From Ignavibacteria bacterium UBA5771 (GTDB lineage: Bacteria > Bacteroidota > Ignavibacteria > Kapaibacteriales > UBA2268), in the NCBI GenBank assembly GCA_002418685.1, contig DIEP01000011.1, positions 1 through 9,452 of the forward strand: DNA of 9,452 nt, written 5' to 3'. The notes under the pieces were generated by a model. The model was not told where the DNA came from and did not search any database. It saw nothing but the letters and a program-made list of their open reading frames with translations. The translations under genes were made by a program, and so were the position numbers. Each line of letters starts with the position of its first letter. Within the stretch, counting starts at the first letter, position 1. Positions 1 through 6,077 of this stretch are shown in pieces.

Positions 1-119
1 TCCAAGCTCAGAGACCTGAACTTGAGCAACTTTTTAAGAGCAATTTAGATCCAATATTTAAAGAATTTGGTCTAAAATTAGTTAAAGTTGGGCTGATAGA
101 ATTTATAATTCAAGAGTAA
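1..119 (+). CDS. fliL: Probable FliL C-terminus (5' end outside window)
   Basis: An open frame enters from the left edge (first full codon at 3) and stops at TAA 117-119, giving 38 residues that end in LVKVGLIEFIIQE. FliL proteins are single-pass inner-membrane proteins around the stator and basal body, and they typically end in a short strand such as VYFTEFVIQ. The FIIQ ending and the position one base upstream of fliM match the common fliL-fliM-fliN-fliO order. The visible part is too short for a firm family call. The amphipathic 'LEQLFKSNLDPIFKEFGLKL' stretch would also fit the end of an SPFH-domain protein, so the assignment rests mainly on gene order. Confidence 0.5.
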   Translation, partial: QAQRPELEQLFKSNLDPIFKEFGLKLVKVGLIEFIIQE

Positions 120-120
120 A

Positions 121-1152
121 ATGGCAGATTTATTATCACAAAACGAGATAGATAGCTTACTTTCTGACATGTCCAGTGGCAGAGTCAATGTTGAAGATGT
201 CATTTCAGGCAAATTCAAGACAATGGATGTATCTAATTATGATTTTCGGAGACCGAACAGGATATCGAAAAATCAACTTAGAACTCTGCAAACTGTTCAC
301 GAGAACTTTGCAGAAACTTTTGGGTATTATCTTGTTTCTCGTTTGCAATCTCTCATTTCAGTTGAAATTACTTCCATCGACCAATTGTTTTATTCGGAAT
401 ATATTCTTTCAGTTTCCAATCCAAGTTGCCTATATGTATTTGATATAGAGGGAACAGATGGGAACGGTATTTTAGAGATTAGTCCTCAATTGGCACTTGT
501 GATTGTCGAAAAATTACTTGGTGGCAGTGGTGAAATTTCTCCAAAGCCACGTTCAATTACTCCAATTGAGCAATCAGTAGTTCGTGGAATTGTCGAGCAT
601 GCTTTCTCTGATTTGCGTAATGCATGGCGATCTATTACGGAAATCAATTTTAAATATTCTCGATTGGAAATGGAAGCAGATTTTGTCCAAATTGCACCCT
701 CCTCCGAGATCGTGCTTGTTGTATCTTTTAATGTAAATATTGGAGTTAATACGTATTTGATGAACGTGTGCTTTCCAACTTTTGCATTAGAGGAAGTGCT
801 AACAAAACTCAACCGTCAACAAATTACTGCTCCAAGCATTTCAATTTCGCCACAAAAGAAAAAAGAAAATATTGAAATTATTGATAAACAAATTTCCTCT
901 ACTTACTTGAATGTTCAAGCTGAACTTGCAAGGACAAGCATCTCAGTTAATGATTTTTTAAACTTGGAAGTGGGGGACATTATTAAACTTGATAAAAAAG
1001 TAAATGAAGAAATTGAGATTTCGATTAACTTTAGAAAAAAACTTCTCGGAAGACCCGGGAGTATTGATGGAAAAAGAGCAGTTGAAATCACTCGTTTCTT
1101 GAAAGATGATGATATTATTGAACCAGATTTGAGATATAAAAAGGAGTACTGA
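121..1152 (+). CDS. fliM: Flagellar motor switch protein FliM
   Basis: FliM is the middle component of the flagellar C-ring. It binds FliG above, FliN below and phosphorylated CheY at its N-terminus to switch rotation. The 343 residues match the usual family length. Residues 5-14 (LLSQNEIDSLL) are the CheY-P-binding EIDxLL motif. Residues 40-53 carry the conserved YDFRRPNRISK...LR segment that opens the CheC-like middle domain. GGSG at 134-137 corresponds to the family's GGxG loop involved in FliG contact. Residues about 262-330 form the C-terminal SpoA domain (LEVGDIIKL...GRPGSIDGKRAVEI). The ATG lies one base after the preceding stop, and only a weak purine stretch (AAGAG) precedes it, so translation is probably coupled to the upstream gene. 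The TGA at 1150-1152 sits one base before fliN. Intact CheY and FliG elements imply a chemotaxis-responsive motor. Confidence 0.96.
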   Translation: MADLLSQNEIDSLLSDMSSGRVNVEDVISGKFKTMDVSNYDFRRPNRISKNQLRTLQTVHENFAETFGYYLVSRLQSLISVEITSIDQLFYSEYILSVSNPSCLYVFDIEGTDGNGILEISPQLALVIVEKLLGGSGEISPKPRSITPIEQSVVRGIVEHAFSDLRNAWRSITEINFKYSRLEMEADFVQIAPSSEIVLVVSFNVNIGVNTYLMNVCFPTFALEEVLTKLNRQQITAPSISISPQKKKENIEIIDKQISSTYLNVQAELARTSISVNDFLNLEVGDIIKLDKKVNEEIEISINFRKKLLGRPGSIDGKRAVEITRFLKDDDIIEPDLRYKKEY

Positions 1153-1153
1153 T

Positions 1154-1555
1154 ATGGCAATGTCGCAAGAAGAAATGGATACTCTTATCAATAGTAGTAA
1201 TGATCCTACTCAAAAATTACCCGATGCGCAGAAAACAGCAGCAAATAGCACTCAGGAACACAAGACAAAAGATAAAATTTTTGAGAATATAAGTCCAAAA
1301 TTAGAGTTATTGTTTGACCTTCAACTCCCTGTTTCAATTGAGCTTGGTCGAACAAATATGTTGATCAGGGATATTTTGCAATTGGGTCGAGGGTCAGTTA
1401 TCGAATTCGATAAATTAGTTAGCGAACCGATTGATGTGATTATTAATGGAAAAAAGATTGCAGAAGGAGAAGTGGTTGTGATTGATAAGCATTTTGGGAT
1501 TAGAATCACTCAGCTTATTGATCAAGAAGAAAGATTAAAATCATTGAACACATAA
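1154..1555 (+). CDS. fliN: Flagellar motor switch protein FliN
   Basis: FliN forms the lower ring of the C-ring and helps dock the FliH-FliI export ATPase complex. Residues about 50-122 form the SpoA domain, with the characteristic LLFDLQLPVSIELGRT, ILQLGRGSVIEFDK, EPIDVIINGK and GEVVVIDKHFGIRIT blocks. Residues 13-48 are a polar, probably disordered linker. The N-terminus reads MSQEEMDTLI, resembling the EIDxLL CheY-binding motif of FliM and FliY, but no CheC-like domain follows, so this is a short FliN and not a full FliY. AAGGAG at 1141-1146 lies 7 bases before ATG 1154, which favours that start over the in-frame ATG at 1160. The Shine-Dalgarno sequence lies inside the end of fliM, so the two genes are cotranscribed and probably translationally coupled. 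Confidence 0.95.
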   Translation: MAMSQEEMDTLINSSNDPTQKLPDAQKTAANSTQEHKTKDKIFENISPKLELLFDLQLPVSIELGRTNMLIRDILQLGRGSVIEFDKLVSEPIDVIINGKKIAEGEVVVIDKHFGIRITQLIDQEERLKSLNT

Positions 1556-1572
1556 AATTTCAAGGAAATGTA

Positions 1573-1971
1573 ATGGATCATTCAATTCTGAATTCTTTTC
1601 TCGTTTTATCGGCATTTATTGTTGTCCTTTTTCTATTGTCCTTATATCTCAAAAAGATTCAAAAGGTAAAATTTAAGAAAATTGGTAATTATGAAGGTAA
1701 AGTGCTTGATAAAATCCCCCTAACACAAAAAGCTTCCTTATATATTGTGAAAGTTGGTGAGCAATCTTTCTTAATTGGTTTAGCAGAAAAAAATATTACT
1801 TTAATATCCGAACTTAATCCTTCCGAGCAAGCGTCATTCGAATTACCAAACAACACTTATAAAACTAATAAACCAATCAACCAAAGCAAGATTGATATGG
1901 TCCAACCGATTGACAATCAATCATTATCCTTCACATCTTTTTTGAAATCTGCATTTAGTAAAAATAATTAA
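1573..1971 (+). CDS. fliO: Flagellar biosynthesis protein FliO
   Basis: FliO is a small membrane protein that helps FliP assemble into the core of the flagellar type III export gate. The 132-residue product has one hydrophobic segment near residues 8-26. A short basic stretch follows, then a compact beta-rich cytoplasmic domain with the family signature KIPLTQKASLYIVKVGEQSFLIGLAE (about residues 47-72) and ITLISEL. The tail after residue about 90 is polar and low in complexity, as is usual for this poorly conserved family. AAGGAAA starting at 1562 provides a ribosome-binding site a few bases before ATG 1573, and the gap to fliN is 17 bases. Context and signature agree. It is the last flagellar gene here; fliP does not follow. 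Confidence 0.85.
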   Translation: MDHSILNSFLVLSAFIVVLFLLSLYLKKIQKVKFKKIGNYEGKVLDKIPLTQKASLYIVKVGEQSFLIGLAEKNITLISELNPSEQASFELPNNTYKTNKPINQSKIDMVQPIDNQSLSFTSFLKSAFSKNN

Positions 1972-1997
1972 TATTCCATAAGAACACACAACATCCA

Positions 1998-2052
1998 AAG
2001 GTCCCCGACCTTCGTATTACTTTTGTAAAAATAGCAATTTTTAGATTTTTTT
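1998..2052 (+). terminator. Possible terminator region after fliO
   Basis: Two small hairpins lie 27-81 bases past the fliO stop. The first is AAGGTC / CCC loop / GACCTT (1998-2012), followed by TTTT at 2021-2024. The second is AAAAAT / AGCA / ATTTTT (2027-2042), followed by a seven-T run at 2046-2052. Neither is a strong GC-rich intrinsic terminator. The first has a 6-bp stem but a poorly placed T run, and the second has a good T run but an A/T stem. Together with the change of gene content they suggest that flagellar transcription ends here. Confidence 0.35.
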
Positions 2053-2114
2053 ACTCTTGAAATAATCTTTTAAATAAATATTCTCCTATTTTTCAATATA
2101 GTTTCAAAAAAGTA

Positions 2115-2143
2115 TTGACAATTAGAAAAATATTTACTAATTT
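2115..2143 (+). promoter_or_regulatory. Possible sigma-70-type promoter for the Asp-box gene
   Basis: A perfect TTGACA at 2115-2120 is followed, after 17 bases, by TAATTT at 2138-2143, a weak -10. Transcription would start near 2150 and give a leader of about 60 bases before ATG 2212. In such AT-rich DNA the -10 match has little weight, and FCB-group organisms often use a different -7/-33 consensus. The call rests on the exact -35 hexamer and on its position between the putative terminator and the gene. Confidence 0.35.
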
Positions 2144-2197
2144 AATCATCATTATTTTGTGGAATTTTTCAGAACAATTTGTTTTTTGAAATAAATT

Positions 2198-2205
2198 AGG
2201 AAGGA
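2198..2205 (+). promoter_or_regulatory. Strong Shine-Dalgarno site
   Basis: AGGAAGGA lies 6 bases before ATG 2212, the best ribosome-binding site in the window. It fixes the start of the secreted Asp-box protein immediately upstream of its signal peptide. Confidence 0.7.
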
Positions 2206-2211
2206 TAAATA

Positions 2212-4311
2212 ATGAAAAAATTAATATTTTGTTTTTTAGCTTTAATAACGCAGGTTTCCTATTCACAATGGGAAGAAGTCCCAGGCTGGTTTCAAAGCAA
2301 CGCCCAAATAAAGAATATAATGTCATATCATGATACTGTAATTGCCCGATCCGGTTATGGGGGGTTGCTGATTTCTTTGAATAATGGAATCTCATGGGAT
2401 ACAACGGAAATTGCAGATAACACAATCGAATCTTTTACGAAAATTAATGATTTGCTTTTTGCAGGAACTGATAAGGGAGTTTATCTTTCGGCGGATTTGG
2501 GAGAAACATGGATCCCAAAAAATAATGGAATTAGCAACTTTACAGTCCGAAGCATAATAGTTAACGATGAGAAAATATATATACAAAATTATAATAGTGG
2601 AATATTTTATTCTTCTGACTATGGCGAATCCTGGTTAAAATTACAAACTGATGGTTTGCCATTTGAAACTCTGCGGTTGTTGTCAGTTTCGGGAAATGAT
2701 ATATGGGCCCAATCAACGAAGAGTGAATTAATTAACATGGAGTATTATGAATATGGTGGTTTATTTTTATCAACTGATATGGGTGCAAACTGGACTCCAA
2801 TCAAAATGGGAAATGATACTCTGCGGGTTTTCGATTTTGCTTCAAGAGGAGATAGCCTGCTTATAATTCAAGACAGTTATTCTTCGCTTTTATATTTGTC
2901 ACCTGACAAAGGCAAAACCTGGCAACAGGAACAGGTTGGTTCAAGTGAACCCGTCCTATCATTTTTTTGGAAGGATAATGTGATTTTTGCATCGACATTT
3001 GCGTCGACAAATTACCATCTTTATGTTTCTACTAATTCAGGAAAAATATGGAAATTGGCAAATAATTTACCTTATTTAAAATATTTTACTTATAATGGCA
3101 CATATTTTTTTACAATTGACTCAAGTGGTAAGGCAATTTATTCATCAACCGATTTTGGAACAAACTTTCAAACATGTTATCAAATTATCTCATATCCAAA
3201 TCCATCAGCTTTAGCTTCATCAGATGGCATAATATACGCTGGTACTACTAAATTGGCTCTTTCCTCTGATCAGGGAGAGAATTGGGAATTTAATGAAAAT
3301 GGTCTAATAGAATCAACAATAAATGCAATTGCTGCTACGGGTGATTATATTTTTGTTGGAAACAAATTGGGCTTATTTATGTCTCCTGACAAAGGGGAGC
3401 ATTGGGAACAGTGCGCCAAGGATACTACTTTGAAATTACCACGAAAAGCCGTATTTTCAATAGTTATTGAGGGAAACAAAGTAGTTGCAAGTATATCAGA
3501 TGGAGTATTGTTATCGACCGATTTGGGCAAAAGTTGGAATTTCCGGAGCTTTGCGAAAAATAATTATGTCGTTCCTGTTGCATTGAAGGCAAATACTATT
3601 TTTGCGGGAACATGGGGTAGTGGTCTTTACATATCTACTGATTTGGGCGAAACTTGGTTAAATAAAAAAATAACCGATCAGCAAATTTCCTCAATTGCGA
3701 TGATTGATAGTAATATCTTTGTTGCAACAAATAATTGCATTTACATATCAACAGATTTTGGATCTACATGGAATAAATCGCAAACATGGTTGTCTTATGG
3801 TATGCTGGTAGAAACTTGGGTGAATTCCTTAATAACAGATGGTAAAAATCTTTTTTTGACATCTCAGAACAATGGTGTATTTATTTCAAAAGATTTGGGA
3901 AATACATGGGATTCCAGAAATAGTGGTATAAAATTTACGGGAAGTAATATGGACTACTCTTCTCTTGCAATCAATAACGATTACATATTTGTAAATCTTT
4001 ATGGTAATGTTGGTAGTGTGGGACATAGCTTTTATCGTGCAAAGCTTATCGATTTGATTAATGGTCTTGACATCAAGGAAGAGCCTTCCCCGTCGCACAT
4101 ATCCATTTTTCCCAACCCCGCCCGCGATTTCATCAATACCGCGGCATATATCGGTTGGCAATATCAGATATATGATTTGCTTGGCAGCTGCGTGCAATCA
4201 GGGATCATTGATGCAGAGAATATAAGCGTTGCTTCCCTTCCCACCGGTTTTTACACCGTCCGCTTTTTCAAAGAGGGGAAGCAAGTGGTGGAGAAATTGA
4301 TGAAAGAGTGA
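2212..4311 (+). CDS. Secreted Asp-box (BNR/sortilin-like) repeat protein with T9SS sorting domain
   Basis: This 699-residue protein is probably exported and anchored or released at the cell surface. Residues 1 to about 18 form a signal peptide (MKKLIFCFLALITQVSYS). I count 13 Asp-box motifs of the S-x-D-x-G-x-x-W type, starting at residues 55, 93, 134, 187, 230, 273, 312, 351, 391, 435, 475, 513 and 559. Spacing is mostly 38-46 residues, as in sortilin, YCF48 and BNR beta-propellers; the repeat at 312 has F in place of W. Thirteen repeats could fill about two seven-bladed propellers, which is an inference. Residues about 628-699 are a type A T9SS C-terminal domain (SIFPNPARDF, YQIYDLLGS, SLPTGFYTVRFF, ending in LMKE). 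No catalytic residues are recognisable. Asp-boxes alone do not show sialidase activity, so ligand and role are unknown. DNA for the last ~75 residues is markedly GC-richer than the rest. Confidence 0.88.
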   Translation: MKKLIFCFLALITQVSYSQWEEVPGWFQSNAQIKNIMSYHDTVIARSGYGGLLISLNNGISWDTTEIADNTIESFTKINDLLFAGTDKGVYLSADLGETWIPKNNGISNFTVRSIIVNDEKIYIQNYNSGIFYSSDYGESWLKLQTDGLPFETLRLLSVSGNDIWAQSTKSELINMEYYEYGGLFLSTDMGANWTPIKMGNDTLRVFDFASRGDSLLIIQDSYSSLLYLSPDKGKTWQQEQVGSSEPVLSFFWKDNVIFASTFASTNYHLYVSTNSGKIWKLANNLPYLKYFTYNGTYFFTIDSSGKAIYSSTDFGTNFQTCYQIISYPNPSALASSDGIIYAGTTKLALSSDQGENWEFNENGLIESTINAIAATGDYIFVGNKLGLFMSPDKGEHWEQCAKDTTLKLPRKAVFSIVIEGNKVVASISDGVLLSTDLGKSWNFRSFAKNNYVVPVALKANTIFAGTWGSGLYISTDLGETWLNKKITDQQISSIAMIDSNIFVATNNCIYISTDFGSTWNKSQTWLSYGMLVETWVNSLITDGKNLFLTSQNNGVFISKDLGNTWDSRNSGIKFTGSNMDYSSLAINNDYIFVNLYGNVGSVGHSFYRAKLIDLINGLDIKEEPSPSHISIFPNPARDFINTAAYIGWQYQIYDLLGSCVQSGIIDAENISVASLPTGFYTVRFFKEGKQVVEKLMKE

Positions 4312-4319
4312 TAGAAGTA

Positions 4320-4393
4320 GCAAGAGAACACCCCCTGTCCCCCTCTTATGAAGAGGGGGAGATAGGAAAATTTCCCCTCTTATGAAGAGGGGG
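4320..4393 (+). repeat. Direct repeat copy A (74 bp)
   Basis: This 74-base unit starts GCAAGAGAACACCCCC, covers hairpins 1 and 2, and aligns without gaps to 4468-4541 at an offset of 148 bases. By hand I count 66 of 74 positions identical. The differences cluster in the C-run spacer (4336-4338), in the first hairpin loop (4349-4350), just after that hairpin (4360-4361) and at one stem base (4378). Confidence 0.85.
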
Positions 4394-4443
4394 GAGACCG
4401 AAAATATTTTCCCCTCTTATGAAGAGGGGATAAAGGGGTGTTC
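4326..4443. repeat. Composite element bounded by 9-bp inverted ends
   Basis: GAACACCCC at 4326-4334 is the exact reverse complement of GGGGTGTTC at 4435-4443. Hairpins 1-3 lie between these ends, so the three-hairpin block is itself symmetric. The left end has a spacer and then CCCCCTCTT, and the right end has AAGAGGGG, a spacer and then GGGGTGTTC. This suggests one original long palindrome (outer arms, spacer, inner hairpin) whose centre was later multiplied. Confidence 0.7.
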
Positions 4444-4467
4444 ATATCCTAACTGTGCAAAATGAGG

Positions 4468-4541
4468 GCAAGAGAACACCCCCCTACCCCCTCTTACAAA
4501 GAGGGGGGAATAGGAAAATTTCCCCACTTATGAAGAGGGGG
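4468..4541 (+). repeat. Direct repeat copy B (74 bp)
   Basis: Second copy of the 4320-4393 unit, about 89% identical and ungapped, covering hairpins 4 and 5. It has the left outer end (GAGAACACCCC) but no matching right outer end, so it looks like a partial composite element. Hairpin 4 has loop ACA in place of ATG, with stem arms intact. Confidence 0.85.
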
Positions 4542-4565
4542 AATAGGAAAAGCAGAAGGTAATAA

Positions 4566-4600
4566 GAGATTGCTTTGCAAGCATGCTCGCTCGCAATGGC
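4566..4600. repeat. ATTGC...GCAAT interspersed palindrome
   Basis: The sequence GAGATTGCTTTGCAAGCATG followed by CTCGCTCGCAATGGC forms an imperfect palindrome. It has ATTGC/GCAAT outer arms and an exact inner AGCATGCT. It closely resembles the widespread 'GAGATTGCTTCGCT...CGCAATGAC' intergenic repeat known from many unrelated bacterial genomes. It is one copy, 15 bases past the last TAGGAAAA of the hairpin cluster. Recognition is by memory of the motif. Confidence 0.6.
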
Positions 4601-4746
4601 AAAATTTGGGCTTGTTCCAAACCTGTCCAAATACCATTCTAAAACATTTTCTATAGTTCAAACAAGCTACAAATTCATAGATATTGGCTGATTCAAATTT
4701 TTTTTTCTTTTAATCGTTAAAAATTAATTTAAAACATTATCTATTT
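4601..4746. other. AT-rich intergenic stretch upstream of the transporter
   Basis: This is the remainder of the 435-base gap between the Asp-box gene and the transporter. It has no credible open frame, no strong hairpin and no convincing promoter pair. It includes a nine-T run at 4698-4706. No Shine-Dalgarno sequence precedes ATG 4747; the bases before it are AT-only apart from two isolated C residues. Start recognition without a Shine-Dalgarno sequence is common in the Bacteroidota lineage. Confidence 0.5.
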
Positions 4747-6063
4747 ATGGAGAATCTTCCTTCAATTCCTTTATGGGCGGGGATTCCTTTTGCTCTTATG
4801 CTTGGAGCAATAGCAATTATGCCACTTGCCACTCCAAAATTTTGGGATTCCAATCGCAATAAATTAATAGTCGCATTGGTGTTGGGTATACCAACTGCAA
4901 TATGGATGTTATTCAACAATCTTTCGACTGAGCTTGAGCATGCAATGATGTTTGATTATCTGCCATTCGTAATCCTTTTGGGGTCATTATTTGTAATAAC
5001 GGGAGGAATTTATATTTCAGGTGATATTGAGAGTACTCCCCGCAATAATACGATTCTTCTTGCAATCGGAGCAATTTTCGCTTCTCTTATGGGAACAACA
5101 GGTGCAGCAATGTTGCTTATTAGACCACTTTTAAAAATCAATTCAGAGAGAAAAAGGAAAACACACTCTGTTCTTTTCTTTATTGCAATTGTTGCCAATG
5201 CGGGTGGTTTATTGACTCCCATAGGGGATCCTCCTTTATTTATGCTTTATTTGCGTGGAGTTCCATTCACTTGGTTTTTTAACTTATTGCCAGAATGGGC
5301 AGTGACTAATTTAATTTTACTCACTATATATTTCATTTGGGATTCTATGCAATATAAAAAAGAGAACCCCGAAGATATTATATTCGATAGAACTAATATT
5401 CAACCAATTCGTGTGCAAGGAAGCATGAATTTCGTTTTGTTGTTGGGTGTGGTCCTATCCGTTGCAATTATTAATCCGTTGATGATACCTTCCTTGGGGA
5501 ACTCCGATTATGCGACATTAATTCGCGAAGTGGTGATTATTGGGCTGGCTGCTTGCTCCCTGATTTTTACTAAAAAGGAATTTCACAAAAGCAATGATTT
5601 TACTTGGCATCCAATTTTGGAAGTTGCATATTTATTTTTAGGGATTTTTATAACAATGGTGCCTGTATTAACATATTTAGAAGTCAATGCAGCAAATATT
5701 GGGATAAATACACCTGTGCAATTTTATTATATTACGGGACTTCTGAGCTCATTCCTCGATAATACACCGACAGCAGTAACGTTTTATTCTTTAGCACTTG
5801 GACTTGTTGAACATTCCCCTCAGCTCTTTGCTCATATTCCACTTGTTGGCAATATACCCGCTCATTATCTTTCAGCTATCTCGATTGGAGCCGTATTCTT
5901 CGGTTCGATGACATATATAGGTAATGGACCGAATTTTATGGTAAAATCCATTGCAGAACAACAAAAAATCCCAATGCCACATTTCTTTGAGTATATGTAT
6001 AAGTTTTCTTTATTAGTCCTTTTGCCAACTTTTATAATAGTTCAATTGCTTTTTATTCATTAA
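4747..6063 (+). CDS. NhaD/CitMHS-like sodium:proton antiporter or carboxylate transporter
   Basis: A 438-residue polytopic inner-membrane transporter of the ion-transporter superfamily that includes NhaD, ArsB and CitM. About 11-12 hydrophobic segments run the length of the protein. The two halves carry the paired family motifs. The first half has GTTGAAMLLIRP (116-127) and NAGGLLTPIGDPPL (151-164). The second has SSFLDNTPTAVTF (334-346) and TYIGNGPNFMVKSIAEQ (389-405). These GG-TP-GDPP and DN-P elements form the re-entrant hairpins that hold the substrate in this fold. Sequence character fits the subgroup annotated as putative citrate transport or NhaD-type Na+/H+ antiporter, and the substrate cannot be fixed from sequence. 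It is monocistronic by spacing, with 435 bases before it and 79 after. The start at 4747 puts the first hydrophobic segment at about residue 10, and no ribosome-binding site is visible. Confidence 0.85.
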   Translation: MENLPSIPLWAGIPFALMLGAIAIMPLATPKFWDSNRNKLIVALVLGIPTAIWMLFNNLSTELEHAMMFDYLPFVILLGSLFVITGGIYISGDIESTPRNNTILLAIGAIFASLMGTTGAAMLLIRPLLKINSERKRKTHSVLFFIAIVANAGGLLTPIGDPPLFMLYLRGVPFTWFFNLLPEWAVTNLILLTIYFIWDSMQYKKENPEDIIFDRTNIQPIRVQGSMNFVLLLGVVLSVAIINPLMIPSLGNSDYATLIREVVIIGLAACSLIFTKKEFHKSNDFTWHPILEVAYLFLGIFITMVPVLTYLEVNAANIGINTPVQFYYITGLLSSFLDNTPTAVTFYSLALGLVEHSPQLFAHIPLVGNIPAHYLSAISIGAVFFGSMTYIGNGPNFMVKSIAEQQKIPMPHFFEYMYKFSLLVLLPTFIIVQLLFIH

Positions 6064-6077
6064 TAACTTCAAGTTAT
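6063..6077. terminator. Weak hairpin at the transporter stop codon
   Basis: ATAACTT / C / AAGTTAT is a perfect 7-base inverted repeat overlapping the last base of the TAA stop (6061-6063). It is A/T-rich with an impractically small loop unless the inner pairs open, and no long T run follows directly. It could be a weak terminator or chance in AT-rich DNA. Confidence 0.2.

Larger units (their letters stand above)
4320..4551. repeat. Cluster of five CCCCTCTT-ATG-AAGAGGGG hairpin repeats
   Basis: Five copies of a short palindrome lie at 4339-4359, 4374-4392, 4411-4429, 4487-4507 and 4522-4540. Each has arms CCCC(C)TCTT and AAGAGGGG(G), giving 8-9 bp stems with a three-base loop. The loop is ATG in four copies and ACA in the fourth. 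The fifth copy has an A-A mismatch in the stem (4526/4536). TAGGAAAA recurs beside the units at 4363, 4511 and 4544. The block starts 9 bases after the stop of the secreted-protein gene and is not coding in any frame I can support. It resembles the short palindromic intergenic repeats scattered in many FCB genomes. Hairpins could also stop or protect the upstream transcript. Confidence 0.9.

Noticed and set aside
486..812. Minus-strand open frame of 108 codons inside fliM
   Set aside because: It lies wholly inside a well-conserved gene, is antisense to it, and has no family resemblance or ribosome-binding site.
2093..2425. Minus-strand open frame of 110 codons across the start of the Asp-box gene
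   Set aside because: It overlaps the strong Shine-Dalgarno sequence and signal peptide of the + strand gene, has low-complexity composition, and shows no recognisable domain.
3886..4197. Minus-strand open frame of 103 codons over the sorting-domain region
   Set aside because: Shadow of the secreted-protein gene. The + strand frame has clear domain signatures.
2212..4311. Sialidase or glycosyl hydrolase call for the Asp-box protein
   Set aside because: Asp-boxes are structural and shared by many non-enzymatic propellers. The arginine triad and other catalytic residues of sialidases cannot be identified.
4320..4551. CRISPR-like array
   Set aside because: The repeats are short palindromes with irregular 14-57 base gaps, the gaps themselves contain shared sequence (TAGGAAAA, C runs), and no cas gene is nearby.
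4684..4714. TTGGCT ... TTTAAT as a promoter for the transporter
   Set aside because: Spacing is 19 bases and both hexamers are weak, lying beside a nine-T run. Not distinguishable from background.
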